This document shows positions 15,480 through 21,243 of a stretch of 33,023 bases of DNA, piece by piece. The notes beneath the pieces were generated by a model. That model was not told where the DNA came from and made no database searches. It saw only the letters and a program-made list of their open reading frames with translations. How positions within the stretch are numbered: position 1 is the first letter of the stretch; every line of letters starts with the position of its first letter. This stretch comes from a virus. Both the position numbers and the translations under genes were made by a program. The stretch spans positions 1-33,023 of IMG/VR virus record IMGVR_UViG_3300018469_000006. One strand, given 5' to 3'.

Positions 15480-15680
15480 TTACTTAATTAGTCTGGCGAC
15501 GATTGCGCCAATCCCAGCGCTAGATACAACTAAGGTCAATAGTTGTATCCAGGGGAACCACCACCGTTCCTTGTCCAGTTTACGTTGCTCAGCTTCAAGC
15601 TTATGGCTCTCCGCCACAAATTTTTTAGTTTCCTCCAACATTCGTTGAAGCTCGGCTTCATTGCGTATGGAATCACTCAT
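15480..15680 (-). CDS. Coiled-coil plus C-terminal membrane helix protein, 66 aa
   Basis: MSDSIRNEAELQRMLEETKKFVAESHKLEAEQRKLDKERWWFPWIQLLTLVVSSAGIGAIVARLIK: a charged helix to about residue 40, then a membrane segment with Trp at its edge. Topology is like an i-spanin turned around or a small membrane scaffold. Start at 15680 has GGAGGGCTGAA directly before it. AT-richer than average. Confidence 0.6.
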   Translation of the reverse strand: MSDSIRNEAELQRMLEETKKFVAESHKLEAEQRKLDKERWWFPWIQLLTLVVSSAGIGAIVARLIK

Positions 15681-15691
15681 TTCAGCCCTCC

Positions 15692-15970
15692 TCAAGCAGC
15701 GTTACTGATGGTGAGCGCATCCCGGCTGGCGAGCCAGTCCTGGTAGCGCGCGGCGACGAGCATCTCGCGCGTCGGGCGCAGCGAGATCGAAGACCAGCCG
15801 CCTTTGACGCGACCGAGATAACTATCCGGCCCGCGATAGCCGTCGCGCAGCGGTGCCGCCGCAGCCTGGGCCGCAGGGCCGTCGCCGGCCATCGGCATCA
15901 CCTGGGCGGCGCGGAGCCGCGCTATGTCCTGCCGCCGCTCGGCGGCGCGTAGGCGTGTCTTAAGTTTCAT
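15692..15970 (-). CDS. Hypothetical basic protein, 92 aa
   Basis: Starts MKLKTRLRAAERRQDIARLRAAQ, an Arg-rich helix, then an Ala-rich linker and a C-terminal part with YLGRVKGGWSSISLRPTREM. Start at 15970 has GGAGGGCTGAG. May bind nucleic acid through the basic helix. No family recognised. Confidence 0.6.
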   Translation of the reverse strand: MKLKTRLRAAERRQDIARLRAAQVMPMAGDGPAAQAAAAPLRDGYRGPDSYLGRVKGGWSSISLRPTREMLVAARYQDWLASRDALTISNAA

Positions 15971-16009
15971 CTCAGCCCTCCAGTTGAAGCGGTGTTGCGC
16001 TTCCCTATA

Positions 16010-16033
16010 CCCTCCCCAACGCGGCGGGGAGGG
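16010..16033. other. GC-rich hairpin between two small genes
   Basis: CCCTCCCC and GGGGAGGG form an 8-bp stem with an eight-base loop after the 58-residue gene. No T tract follows, so it is a structured spacer rather than a terminator. Confidence 0.5.
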
Positions 16034-16048
16034 CACGGGGAACAGCAA

Positions 16049-16225
16049 TCAGCGCAGTTGGTAATCGTCAACCGTGTGCTTGGCGACGAGGTCGACCAAG
16101 CTATCGGCCAACGCGATGGCGTCGGCGATCGTGACACAGTGGAACGCCACGCCGCCCAGCCGCACGTCGAACACCTCGGAACCGTCCGAGAGACGCTCGC
16201 TGTCGATCGTAATTGTGTGTGTCAT
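16049..16225 (-). CDS. Small hypothetical protein, 58 aa
   Basis: MTHTITIDSERLSDGSEVFDVRLGG then ADAIALADSLVDLVAKH: a strand-helix small domain. TGAGGGCTGAG precedes the ATG. Function unknown; its place in the run of equally sized small genes supports it. Confidence 0.55.
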   Translation of the reverse strand: MTHTITIDSERLSDGSEVFDVRLGGVAFHCVTIADAIALADSLVDLVAKHTVDDYQLR

Positions 16226-16240
16226 CTCAGCCCTCAGTGT

Positions 16241-16265
16241 GGGCGGGCCGCAGCCCGCCCGGTTG
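16241..16265. repeat. 25-bp hairpin repeat, copy A
   Basis: Contains GGGCGGGC-CGCA-GCCCGCCC followed by GGTTG. Identical over 25 bases to copy B, 370 bases away, and in the same place relative to genes: after one stop codon and before the next GGGCTGA ribosome site. Confidence 0.8.
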
Positions 16266-16270
16266 ATGGT

Positions 16271-16597
16271 TTAGCCGGCGAGGCGTTGCGCTAGCGCGGT
16301 GGTGCGGGTCAGCACCGGCTCCAGGCTGACGCCGTGATCGCAGATCACGGTTTCATCGCCGTTGTAAACGAGGTGGACGAAGCTGTAGCTGGGCGAGGCA
16401 GCGGGATTGCTGACGTGCAGCACGTCCTCATCCATCGACCCCAGCACGGCCATGATGGCCTTGAGGTCGCGCGAGCGCAGGATGAGGTAGTCATCATCAG
16501 CCATTGAGCCGCTGCGGTTATCGACCGAGATGGTGTAGCCCGCATCGATCAAGTCGGCGAGGCACTGGCGGATGATTTTACGTTCGATGGTGTTCAT
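16271..16597 (-). CDS. Hypothetical protein, 108 aa
   Basis: MNTIERKIIRQCLADLIDAGYTISVDNRSG, then LRSRDLKAIMAVLGSMDEDVL and SFVHLVYNGDETVICDHG: an alpha/beta small protein of a type common in phage accessory clusters, function unknown. GGAGGGCTGA precedes the ATG directly. Confidence 0.65.
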   Translation of the reverse strand: MNTIERKIIRQCLADLIDAGYTISVDNRSGSMADDDYLILRSRDLKAIMAVLGSMDEDVLHVSNPAASPSYSFVHLVYNGDETVICDHGVSLEPVLTRTTALAQRLAG

Positions 16598-16610
16598 TCA
16601 GCCCTCCTGG

Positions 16611-16635
16611 GGGCGGGCCGCAGCCCGCCCGGTTG
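16611..16635. repeat. 25-bp hairpin repeat, copy B
   Basis: Identical to copy A at 16241-16265. The pair could allow deletion of the 108-residue gene by recombination, or act as RNA-stabilising hairpins. Confidence 0.8.
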
Positions 16636-16638
16636 CAT

Positions 16639-16851
16639 TTATGGCGCGAACGCTTCCAGATCAGCGATGACGCCCGGCCATATATCCTCGTCTAGTTCAC
16701 ACTCATGGTGCAGCACGTCGAGGCCGGGATTATCATCCCATGAACTACCCTCAGGTAGATGGATCGTAACCGACATGGCGTAGCGCGTACGCCGGTACTC
16801 CAACGTGCAACCAAGCTTGGTTGCGAGCCGCTCTGCTGTACGTCTATTCAC
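16639..16851 (-). CDS. Hypothetical protein, 70 aa
   Basis: MNRRTAERLATKLGCTLEYRRTRYAMSVTIHLPEG, then an acidic end (CELDEDIWPGVIADLEAF). GTG start directly after GGAGGGCTGAA. The start ERLATKLGCTLEYRRTRY resembles the start of the 74-residue neighbour at 17012 (AIRFDQIARDLARYGF) only in general helix/strand form. Function unknown. Confidence 0.6.
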   Translation of the reverse strand: MNRRTAERLATKLGCTLEYRRTRYAMSVTIHLPEGSSWDDNPGLDVLHHECELDEDIWPGVIADLEAFAP

Positions 16852-16878
16852 TTCAGCCCTCCATTAACCAAACAGCCC

Positions 16879-16901
16879 TAGTGTAACATAACGTTACACT
16901 A
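16879..16901. promoter_or_regulatory. Inverted repeat, likely operator
   Basis: TAGTGTAAC-ATAAC-GTTACACTA: 9-bp perfect arms with a five-base spacer, just upstream (minus strand) of the 70-residue gene. Spacing of half-sites near one helical turn fits a dimeric repressor site. A similar ACGTTAC-rich stretch lies at 18342-18352. Confidence 0.5.
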
Positions 16902-16926
16902 CGGTACATGTGGCAGATTGTCGCAC

Positions 16927-17010
16927 TTACCGGCGACGAGCGATATAGAACGAACCGCCGAGACGCCAGACGCGCCAGAAATACAAACCTCCGGTTCGAT
17001 GGAAACTCAT
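16927..17010 (-). CDS. Possible 27-residue peptide
   Basis: MSFHRTGGLYFWRVWRLGGSFYIARRR in two parts: aromatic/Arg-rich. It has the block's exact GGAGGGCTGAG ribosome site and lies one base after the upstream stop, but is very short, so it may be a decayed gene or a leader. Confidence 0.35.
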   Translation of the reverse strand: MSFHRTGGLYFWRVWRLGGSFYIARRR

Positions 17011-17011
17011 C

Positions 17012-17236
17012 TCAGCCCTCCATCAATGACGTATAAGCACGCTCGCCCAACTCAGGGCGCAGCGAGCGGCAGGCGGCACGCAGCGCGGCCAGGACATCGC
17101 CGTTGCGCTCAGCGATCAGCACCGGAGCCGGTGCGCCGCAGTAGACGGCGATCACGCCGTTATCACGCTCGACAAGGAAGCCGTAGCGCGCAAGGTCGCG
17201 CGCGATCTGGTCGAAGCGGATTGCGGTAAGTTTCAT
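17012..17236 (-). CDS. Hypothetical protein, 74 aa
   Basis: MKLTAIRFDQIARDLARYGFLVERDNGVIAVYCGAPAPVLIAERNGDVLAALRAA: helix, strands, helix. GAGGCTGAACC precedes the ATG, whose TGA is the stop of the previous gene. Function unknown. Confidence 0.6.
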   Translation of the reverse strand: MKLTAIRFDQIARDLARYGFLVERDNGVIAVYCGAPAPVLIAERNGDVLAALRAACRSLRPELGERAYTSLMEG

Positions 17237-17239
17237 GGT

Positions 17240-17398
17240 TCAGCCTCGCGTCTTCAGCGATTGCAGGATCAATCGCATCGCAGCGGCGAAATGTGGATGA
17301 GCCGCATTGCGTACGGCGAGATTGCGCGCCAACCAAGGCATATCTGTTACGCGCGCGGCAGGAACATCCATCGATGCGAGAAGCTCAGTAAGTGTCAT
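17240..17398 (-). CDS. Small hypothetical protein, 52 aa
   Basis: MTLTELLASMDVPAARVTDMPWLARNLAVRNAAHPHFAAAMRLILQSL: short amphipathic helices. GGAGGGCTGAACC precedes the ATG. First small gene after the control element at 17473-17492. Function unknown. Confidence 0.55.
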   Translation of the reverse strand: MTLTELLASMDVPAARVTDMPWLARNLAVRNAAHPHFAAAMRLILQSLKTRG

Positions 17399-17452
17399 GG
17401 TTCAGCCCTCCGGGTTAACGCGGAACGACGGGAGCCGCTCCGGTAGTGGCGC

Positions 17453-17474
17453 GGCAGCGCGCTGATGCGCTGCC
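17453..17474. other. Leader hairpin after GP88-like gene
   Basis: GGCAGCGC / GCGCTGCC, 8 bp with a six-base loop, starting right at the end of the 20-bp element copy 4. If that element is a promoter, this would be the 5' hairpin of its RNA, as also seen after copy 1. Confidence 0.5.
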
Positions 17475-17492
17475 TACGCGGGTTATAGTCAG
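17473..17492 (-). promoter_or_regulatory. 20-bp CTATAG-N5-ATAGG element, copy 4
   Basis: Minus-strand CTGACTATAACCCGCGTAGG, overlapping the stop codon of the GP88-like gene and 75 bases before the 52-residue gene. CTATAA replaces CTATAG. It would serve the whole run of small genes and the polymerase. Confidence 0.5.
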
Positions 17493-18271
17493 TGGACGTG
17501 ATAGGACACGTTGGCGACGGTAGCCGACCAGCAAGCGCGGCAGGGACCGCAATTGTTACCCTGTAGCGGTGCCGGGCAGACGTGAGAGCCGCTCGGGGCT
17601 GCGACGCTGTGCACGGTACTGGTATGAGGTAGCGCGCGTGGTGGCGCGCCGTCGATCATCGCTGCCGACACGCGTACGATGAGGTTCGGCGGAAACGTAC
17701 CGCCGTCGCGCTCATACGCCTTGACGATGCCAACCTCGCGTGTGGGGAGCCAATGACGCAACCATGGCGTGGCGCGCGCGACGGCGACGATTTTGCAGAG
17801 ATGATCGCGCGATTGCACGTCGCCTGCATCGTGCCATCGATGCTCGCGAGTATCCGTGAGCGCGTATGCGTCGATCAGGCGATTGATTTTAGCTTTGCGG
17901 CCGCGATGGGCAATGTGCGACCAGTACAGCGATGCGACCATTGCTTCGACCCATCGATCATCTGTAATACTCGCGAGGCGAGTTGCTTGTGACTTGGCGA
18001 CCGTCGAGTACTGATAATTACCCTCGAAAGCATAGCACTTAGAACATGTGCTATTGAGCAAGCGACGGAGAATTGATCCTACTTTGCATGCGCTTGCCGG
18101 GATGCCATAGCTAGTTCCGGGCATCTTCGACGGATAGCCGAGAGTGCCGCAAATTCTTGCAGCCGCGGCTGCGGATAGTGCCGGCACCGGGATTTCTACT
18201 ATCAGTGCGACATTGCGACGCACCATGGCGCACGGTGCAACCGACGCGAGAGTTGGGCCGTCGAAAGGCAT
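17489..18271 (-). CDS. GP88-like (mycobacteriophage gene 88) family protein
   Basis: A 260-residue protein whose conserved blocks match the phage gene-88 family: STCSKCYAFEGNY, FRWHD-like HRWHDAGDVQSRDHL, WLPTREVGIVKAY, NLIVRVSAAM and the Cys-rich end CPAPLQGNNCGPCRACW. Two Cys clusters suggest a metal or Fe-S site. The biochemical role of the family is not known to me. Start at 18271 is the first Met with only a weak ribosome site, so it could be a few codons off. First gene of the leftward block, next to the control region, so probably expressed very early. Confidence 0.75.
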   Translation of the reverse strand: MPFDGPTLASVAPCAMVRRNVALIVEIPVPALSAAAAARICGTLGYPSKMPGTSYGIPASACKVGSILRRLLNSTCSKCYAFEGNYQYSTVAKSQATRLASITDDRWVEAMVASLYWSHIAHRGRKAKINRLIDAYALTDTREHRWHDAGDVQSRDHLCKIVAVARATPWLRHWLPTREVGIVKAYERDGGTFPPNLIVRVSAAMIDGAPPRALPHTSTVHSVAAPSGSHVCPAPLQGNNCGPCRACWSATVANVSYHVH

Positions 18272-18637
18272 TTACTGGTCCGATCAAGTAAAGGAAACGA
18301 CATAGGATGGCCGGTCTAGCACGTCTCGGAGCGAATTGCAAACGTTACGTTACATAGATCTTGTTACGATAGGGTGATAGTCGATAAATAGGTCAAGTAG
18401 ACTGCCGTTGCGGATTGGCAACATACACACTTGTGGCGGTGTGTAATATGGTGCTAGTTAGCATTGGTGTTATACAAGTCGAGCGGAGGAAAGTGGCGGA
18501 AACGCTGGCAGTTAAGTTATACAATCGAAAAAAAAATAGGATCTAGGAAAACGTCGAAACGAAAAATTTATCATCGGGCCGTTTCCTATAGACGGTTAAA
18601 AATCGCTGTATAACTGTCTATCTGGTTAACAGAGTTA
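18272..18637. other. Control region between leftward and rightward blocks, left half
   Basis: No convincing gene. Locally AT-rich, with an A9 tract near 18529, half-site-like ACGTTACGTTACAT at 18342-18355, a GTTGC/GCAAC dyad near 18406-18421, and an ATAGAC/GTCTAT dyad around 18584-18621. Composition, position before the first leftward gene and dyads fit early promoters, operators or an origin, but I cannot fix any single site. Confidence 0.45.
18495..18509. repeat. 15-bp direct repeat, copy 1
   Basis: GGCGGAAACGCTGGC, identical to 18796-18810, 301 bases apart. The two copies bracket the AT-rich part of the control region and the 43-residue gene. Confidence 0.7.
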
Positions 18638-18769
18638 TTATATATTTGCTTTTGTTCGAGTTTCAAACACTCCATCGACCCCACAAAGTACAAATGGGTG
18701 GATTAACATCAATCTTTGTCGATAGTTAACCGTCGCGCTTTTGAGCGTTATTGTGGGGTTATTAGCCAT
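18638..18769 (-). CDS. Small hypothetical protein, 43 aa
   Basis: MANNPTITLKSATVNYRQRLMLIHPF, then VLCGVDGVFETRTKANI. GAGGTGAG eight bases before the ATG supports translation; the frame extends 22 codons upstream but without a good site. Isolated from its neighbours, and unknown. Confidence 0.4.
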   Translation of the reverse strand: MANNPTITLKSATVNYRQRLMLIHPFVLCGVDGVFETRTKANI

Positions 18770-18795
18770 ATTCTTTCTCACCTCGACAAACAAAC

Positions 18796-18810
18796 GGCGG
18801 AAACGCTGGC
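18796..18810. repeat. 15-bp direct repeat, copy 2
   Basis: Same 15-mer as 18495-18509, same orientation; it lies just upstream of the small gene at 18638-18769, with the first copy downstream of it. Confidence 0.7.
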
Positions 18811-18918
18811 TTTCATGCGGAGGGACCATCCGCATGGTGCCGTAGTACTAGGCGCAAACGGGCTGGTTTAGGTATTGCCGAGCGCCATCGATGCAATGCA
18901 TCCGCTCTATCCTTCACG

Positions 18919-19025
18919 AGTACCTCGAGGCAGGACCTCGAGCAAGTACTAGCGCGCTAGCGCACCGCGAGAGGCCGCGCCGGCCCACCCCCACCCCCCA
19001 TCTGTCCAGGCGGGGGGCCGGCCCC
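18919..19025. other. Cluster of strong GC-rich hairpins and palindromes
   Basis: AGTAC-CTCGAGG-(5)-CCTCGAG-(3)-GTACT at 18919-18950; palindrome CTAGCGCGCTAG at 18949-18960; an 8-bp stem GCCGGCCC/GGGCCGGC (18979-19022) extended by C and G runs; palindrome GGGGCCGGCCCC at 19014-19025. No T tract, so not an intrinsic terminator. Could insulate divergent transcription or be part of a replication or packaging site. Confidence 0.5.
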
Positions 19026-19066
19026 GCCCCCGGTTAGGTACGTCCCTCCTACAACCACCTTGTAAA

Positions 19067-19086
19067 GTACCTATAGGGATGCTAGG
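19067..19086 (+). promoter_or_regulatory. 20-bp CTATAG-N5-ATAGG element, copy 5
   Basis: GTACCTATAGGGATGCTAGG, ending eight bases before the start of the 68-residue gene. With the terminator at 20112-20140 it brackets exactly two genes, the cleanest case for promoter function. Confidence 0.6.
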
Positions 19087-19094
19087 TTCCAAGT

Positions 19095-19301
19095 ATGGAA
19101 CCCGCCGACGGCGTCGCGACTCTAGTCGTCACCACCTTCCGTGGTCGTAAATGCTACGCCGTTTATTATGATCACATCCCCCGCGAGTTGTTTACGGTTA
19201 CCCCATCGCCGATCATCACTACAATAAAGCTCATCGACCGCCACCGCTACCTGACGTTGACCGAGTTGATCTCCCTCTACGAGCAAGGATTACTTCTATG
19301 A
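19095..19301 (+). CDS. Hypothetical protein, 68 aa
   Basis: MEPADGVATLVVTTFRGRKCYAVYYDHIPRELFTV, then LTLTELISLYEQGLLL. Strand-rich first part and one helix. Stop overlaps the next start (ATGA), so it is made together with the dual-HTH protein. The only nearby upstream site is the TAGG of the 20-bp element, nine bases before the ATG. No family recognised. Confidence 0.6.
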   Translation: MEPADGVATLVVTTFRGRKCYAVYYDHIPRELFTVTPSPIITTIKLIDRHRYLTLTELISLYEQGLLL

Positions 19302-20047
19302 GTTCGATGTCGACGCTGGAGCGTCTAGCGCGCGCACTGACGGCTGGAAGCTCTTCCCCGCCTCCGACTACCCCGGAGCCGGTTACCCCCTCTCCAGCGC
19401 GCTCTGACGCGCCGGCACCCCCATTCTCCCGCGTGTGCTCGCCGTACGTGACCGAAAGCCTAACCCCGCCTCCGACTACCCCGGAGCCGGTTACCCCCTC
19501 TCCAGCGCGCTCTGGTGAGCCCCCACCGTCGATCGAAGGCCTACCGGCTAACCCCGTCCGCCATCGTCACGAACCCCGCCCGCTGACCGCGTGGTACATC
19601 GATCCTGAAAATCCCGGTGAACCCTACCCCCGGACCCAGTCGATGCGCGCCTGGGCGCAGGAGCTGGGGCTGCAGTACGCCACCCTGCGCTGGCGCATCG
19701 CGCACGGCTGGCCCGACATGGAGGCGCTGGGGTTGCTGCCGCACGTCCGCGACTATGGGGCGGAGCAGCGCCCCGCCGGCAACGCCGGGGCAGCGGTGCT
19801 CGTCGTCGAGCGCGTCGACCGGAGCGTCGACAGTGCTGCCGCAGGCGCAGCCGCAGGCAGCACTTTGTCTGCAGCCGCAGGCAGCAATTGGCGCGTCGTG
19901 CCGCGCGTCGAGGTTGCCGAGTACCTAGGGATCAAACTCGCGTCGGTGGCGCAGCGCCTGCGCCAGTACCGCACCGCTGACGGATCGCAGGCGCGGGTGG
20001 AGCTGTCTACCCTCGCCGCACGCGGTCGCAGGCGGCGCACGGATTGA
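19298..20047 (+). CDS. Putative DNA-binding regulator with two HTH-like segments
   Basis: A 249-residue protein. Residues about 20-85 are Pro/Thr/Ser-rich and hold a duplicated segment (PPPTTPEPVTPSPARS, twice). Two helix-turn-helix-like segments follow: MRAWAQELGLQYATLRWRI (about 110-130) and VEVAEYLGIKLASVAQRLRQY (about 205-225), joined by an Ala/Gly linker with short repeats. The end is Arg-rich (AARGRRRRTD). Two HTHs on a flexible linker suit binding of direct repeats. Regulator role is inferred. Followed by a perfect terminator. Confidence 0.65.
   Translation: MSSMSTLERLARALTAGSSSPPPTTPEPVTPSPARSDAPAPPFSRVCSPYVTESLTPPPTTPEPVTPSPARSGEPPPSIEGLPANPVRHRHEPRPLTAWYIDPENPGEPYPRTQSMRAWAQELGLQYATLRWRIAHGWPDMEALGLLPHVRDYGAEQRPAGNAGAAVLVVERVDRSVDSAAAGAAAGSTLSAAAGSNWRVVPRVEVAEYLGIKLASVAQRLRQYRTADGSQARVELSTLAARGRRRRTD
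19356..19406 (+). repeat. 51-bp intragenic direct repeat, copy 1
   Basis: Identical over 51 bases to 19464-19514; the 108-base period is a multiple of three, so the reading frame is kept and a Pro-rich segment is encoded twice. Confidence 0.9.
19464..19514 (+). repeat. 51-bp intragenic direct repeat, copy 2
   Basis: Second identical copy in the Pro-rich linker of the dual-HTH gene. No sequence divergence between copies implies a recent duplication or ongoing copy correction. Confidence 0.9.
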
Positions 20048-20111
20048 CGCCGCGCCGGCATGGCGTGAGGGTGTTCTGGCCCACTGGCTGGGCATTGTGG
20101 TGGTTAACTCA

Positions 20112-20140
20112 GGGCCTGCCCCCCGGCAGGCCCTTTTTTT
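20112..20140 (+). terminator. Intrinsic terminator after dual-HTH gene
   Basis: GGGCCTGCC-CCCC-GGCAGGCCC followed by seven T residues: a perfect 9-bp GC-rich stem and U tract, 65 bases after the stop codon. Confidence 0.95.
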
Positions 20141-20301
20141 ACACTCGTAGGTAGAAGCTATGCGCCCAGCGCATAGTAGCGAACCTAATATCGTGGCTGG
20201 ATTCAACACCCCTATTTGTGATAGAAGGGCGAGATGGGTTGGTTGAGAGGCACCCTGTCTTAAATTTCGCAAAAATTGATAATTCCGGCCAATTTTAGGG
20301 A

Positions 20302-20329
20302 TTGACCATCGTAGCCGGCGTGTGATAGA
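20302..20329 (+). promoter_or_regulatory. Possible sigma70-type promoter
   Basis: TTGACC at 20302-20307 and GATAGA at 20324-20329, 16 bases apart, with TGT just before the second box (extended -10). It would give a leader of about 200 bases before the wHTH gene. Sequence resemblance only. Confidence 0.3.
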
Positions 20330-20474
20330 GATGCTGCAAGTGCTTGGAATTCATCCTCGGTTTATTACTAGAGGTGCTAATTCCTTAAATGTACGATCCC
20401 GTACAGAATCAGCTTGCACCCCTACTGCAGATGGCTCATTATAGGGGTAATAGTTAGCAGGCTTGCATCCGCAG

Positions 20475-20494
20475 GCTATGCCCGCTATAGTTTC
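20475..20494 (-). promoter_or_regulatory. 20-bp CTATAG-N5-ATAGG element, copy 6
   Basis: Minus-strand GAAACTATAGCGGGCATAGC. Unlike the other copies it points away from the neighbouring genes, into the non-coding region. It may make a short antisense or untranslated RNA ending near the 20112 terminator region, or act as a binding site. A degenerate plus-strand copy faces it at 20435-20454. Confidence 0.4.
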
Positions 20495-20543
20495 TCCCAA
20501 CCGCCTTGGGCGGGACTGCCTCTCATGAGGAAGGAGACTAGGG

Positions 20544-21002
20544 GTGCTAACTAAGGAATGGAACAAGGCAACAGGTCGCCCTGTTAAAGCGTCGGACGCT
20601 AGAGGGGGAGCGACGGACGTGACAGTAGGACATTGGCCACCAGTGCCGGAGTATGTTGTCGACGGTCTGGTCGACCTGCTCTACAGTCTCGACGAGAGGG
20701 TCTGCCGCCCGCCGCGTCAGGCGGCAAAGGTGCTGGCGTTCGTCGTGCAACTCTACCTCGCCAAGCAGCCATTCCCCACACGCAAGGCTGCTGCCCAGCA
20801 CCTGGGTGTCAGTATTCCCACGGTCGACGCTGTACTATCGGCGCAAATCGCCAAAGGCGAGCTGACGGTCGAGCATAAGTACATCGAGGGGAACGTAAAA
20901 CAGCGCGCCGGGTCGATCAAGGAAAAGTACGTGATCCCCTCGCAGGCGCTGGTCGACGTGTTTGCCCACTACTACAGCCCCGACACCCTGTCCCGCTTCT
21001 AA
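20544..21002 (+). CDS. Putative winged-HTH regulator, 152 aa
   Basis: GTG start with AAGGAG eight bases upstream. The C-terminal half carries FPTRKAAAQHLGVSIPTVDAVLSAQIAKGEL, a helix-turn-helix of winged type, followed by a basic segment and KEKYVIPSQALVDVF. The first half (PEYVVDGLVDLLYSLDERVCRP) is helical. Candidate lysogeny or early/late regulator because of its place between the control region and a 20-bp element. Not a classical CI-type repressor: no peptidase domain. Confidence 0.65.
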   Translation: MLTKEWNKATGRPVKASDARGGATDVTVGHWPPVPEYVVDGLVDLLYSLDERVCRPPRQAAKVLAFVVQLYLAKQPFPTRKAAAQHLGVSIPTVDAVLSAQIAKGELTVEHKYIEGNVKQRAGSIKEKYVIPSQALVDVFAHYYSPDTLSRF

Positions 21003-21055
21003 ATCGATTCTCTGTTTCGGATCGGTCGACGGCTTGCGGGATATATTTCAGTTGT

Positions 21056-21075
21056 GCTACTATAGTATGCGTAGG
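21056..21075 (+). promoter_or_regulatory. 20-bp CTATAG-N5-ATAGG element, copy 7
   Basis: GCTACTATAGTATGCGTAGG, 53 bases after the wHTH stop and about 170 before the next start. After it the leader has a near-repeat GCATGAGCTTAGCGA / GCATGAGCTAGCGA (21081, 21103) and a small CGAGC/GCTCG hairpin. TTGCGG 18 bases upstream of TACTAT would also allow a sigma70 reading. Confidence 0.5.
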
Positions 21076-21243
21076 CAGCCGCATGAGCTTAGCGAAGCCC
21101 GCGCATGAGCTAGCGAGCACGCTCGTATGGGTGTCACATATACCATGTTGTTGCACCATCGCCACTGTCGGGCGATGTCGGGTGCTGTTATTCATTGCGA
21201 AGCGGGTAACTATGACCCGTGCTTGAACAGCAGGAGGATCGAT

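Larger units (their letters stand above)
10116..17408 (-). promoter_or_regulatory. Family of 14 GGGCTGA-type ribosome binding sites
   Basis: On the minus strand, GGAGGGCTGA (or a close form) lies 0-7 bases before the start codons at 10114, 11787, 13676, 14231, 14560, 15467, 15680, 15970, 16225, 16597, 16851, 17010, 17236 and 17398. CTGA beyond the Shine-Dalgarno core is conserved too; only the copy at 17236 is GAGGCTGA. In five cases (10114, 14231, 14560, 13676 region excepted, and 17236) the TGA is the stop of the gene before. Starts outside this interval lack it. Confidence 0.7.
20141..20543. other. Non-coding leader region upstream of wHTH gene
   Basis: No convincing gene. It contains a possible sigma70-type promoter, an imperfect 13-base repeat CTAGAGGTGCTAA / CTAGGGGTGCTAA at 20368 and 20538, dyads GTACG-ATCC-CGTAC (20391-20404) and CCGCC-TTG-GGCGG, and one 20-bp element on the minus strand. 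The second 13-base repeat includes the GTG start of the next gene. Confidence 0.45.

Noticed and set aside
18979-19025. G/C-run cluster as a G-quadruplex or terminator
   Set aside because: G runs are not evenly spaced as needed and no T tract follows; hairpin reading is simpler.
20331-20444. 37-codon rightward frame starting MLQVLGIHPR
   Set aside because: No ribosome site; could be a remnant, but not supportable.
20351-20566. Leftward 71-codon frame in the leader region
   Set aside because: No ribosome site, low-quality composition, and covers the control elements.
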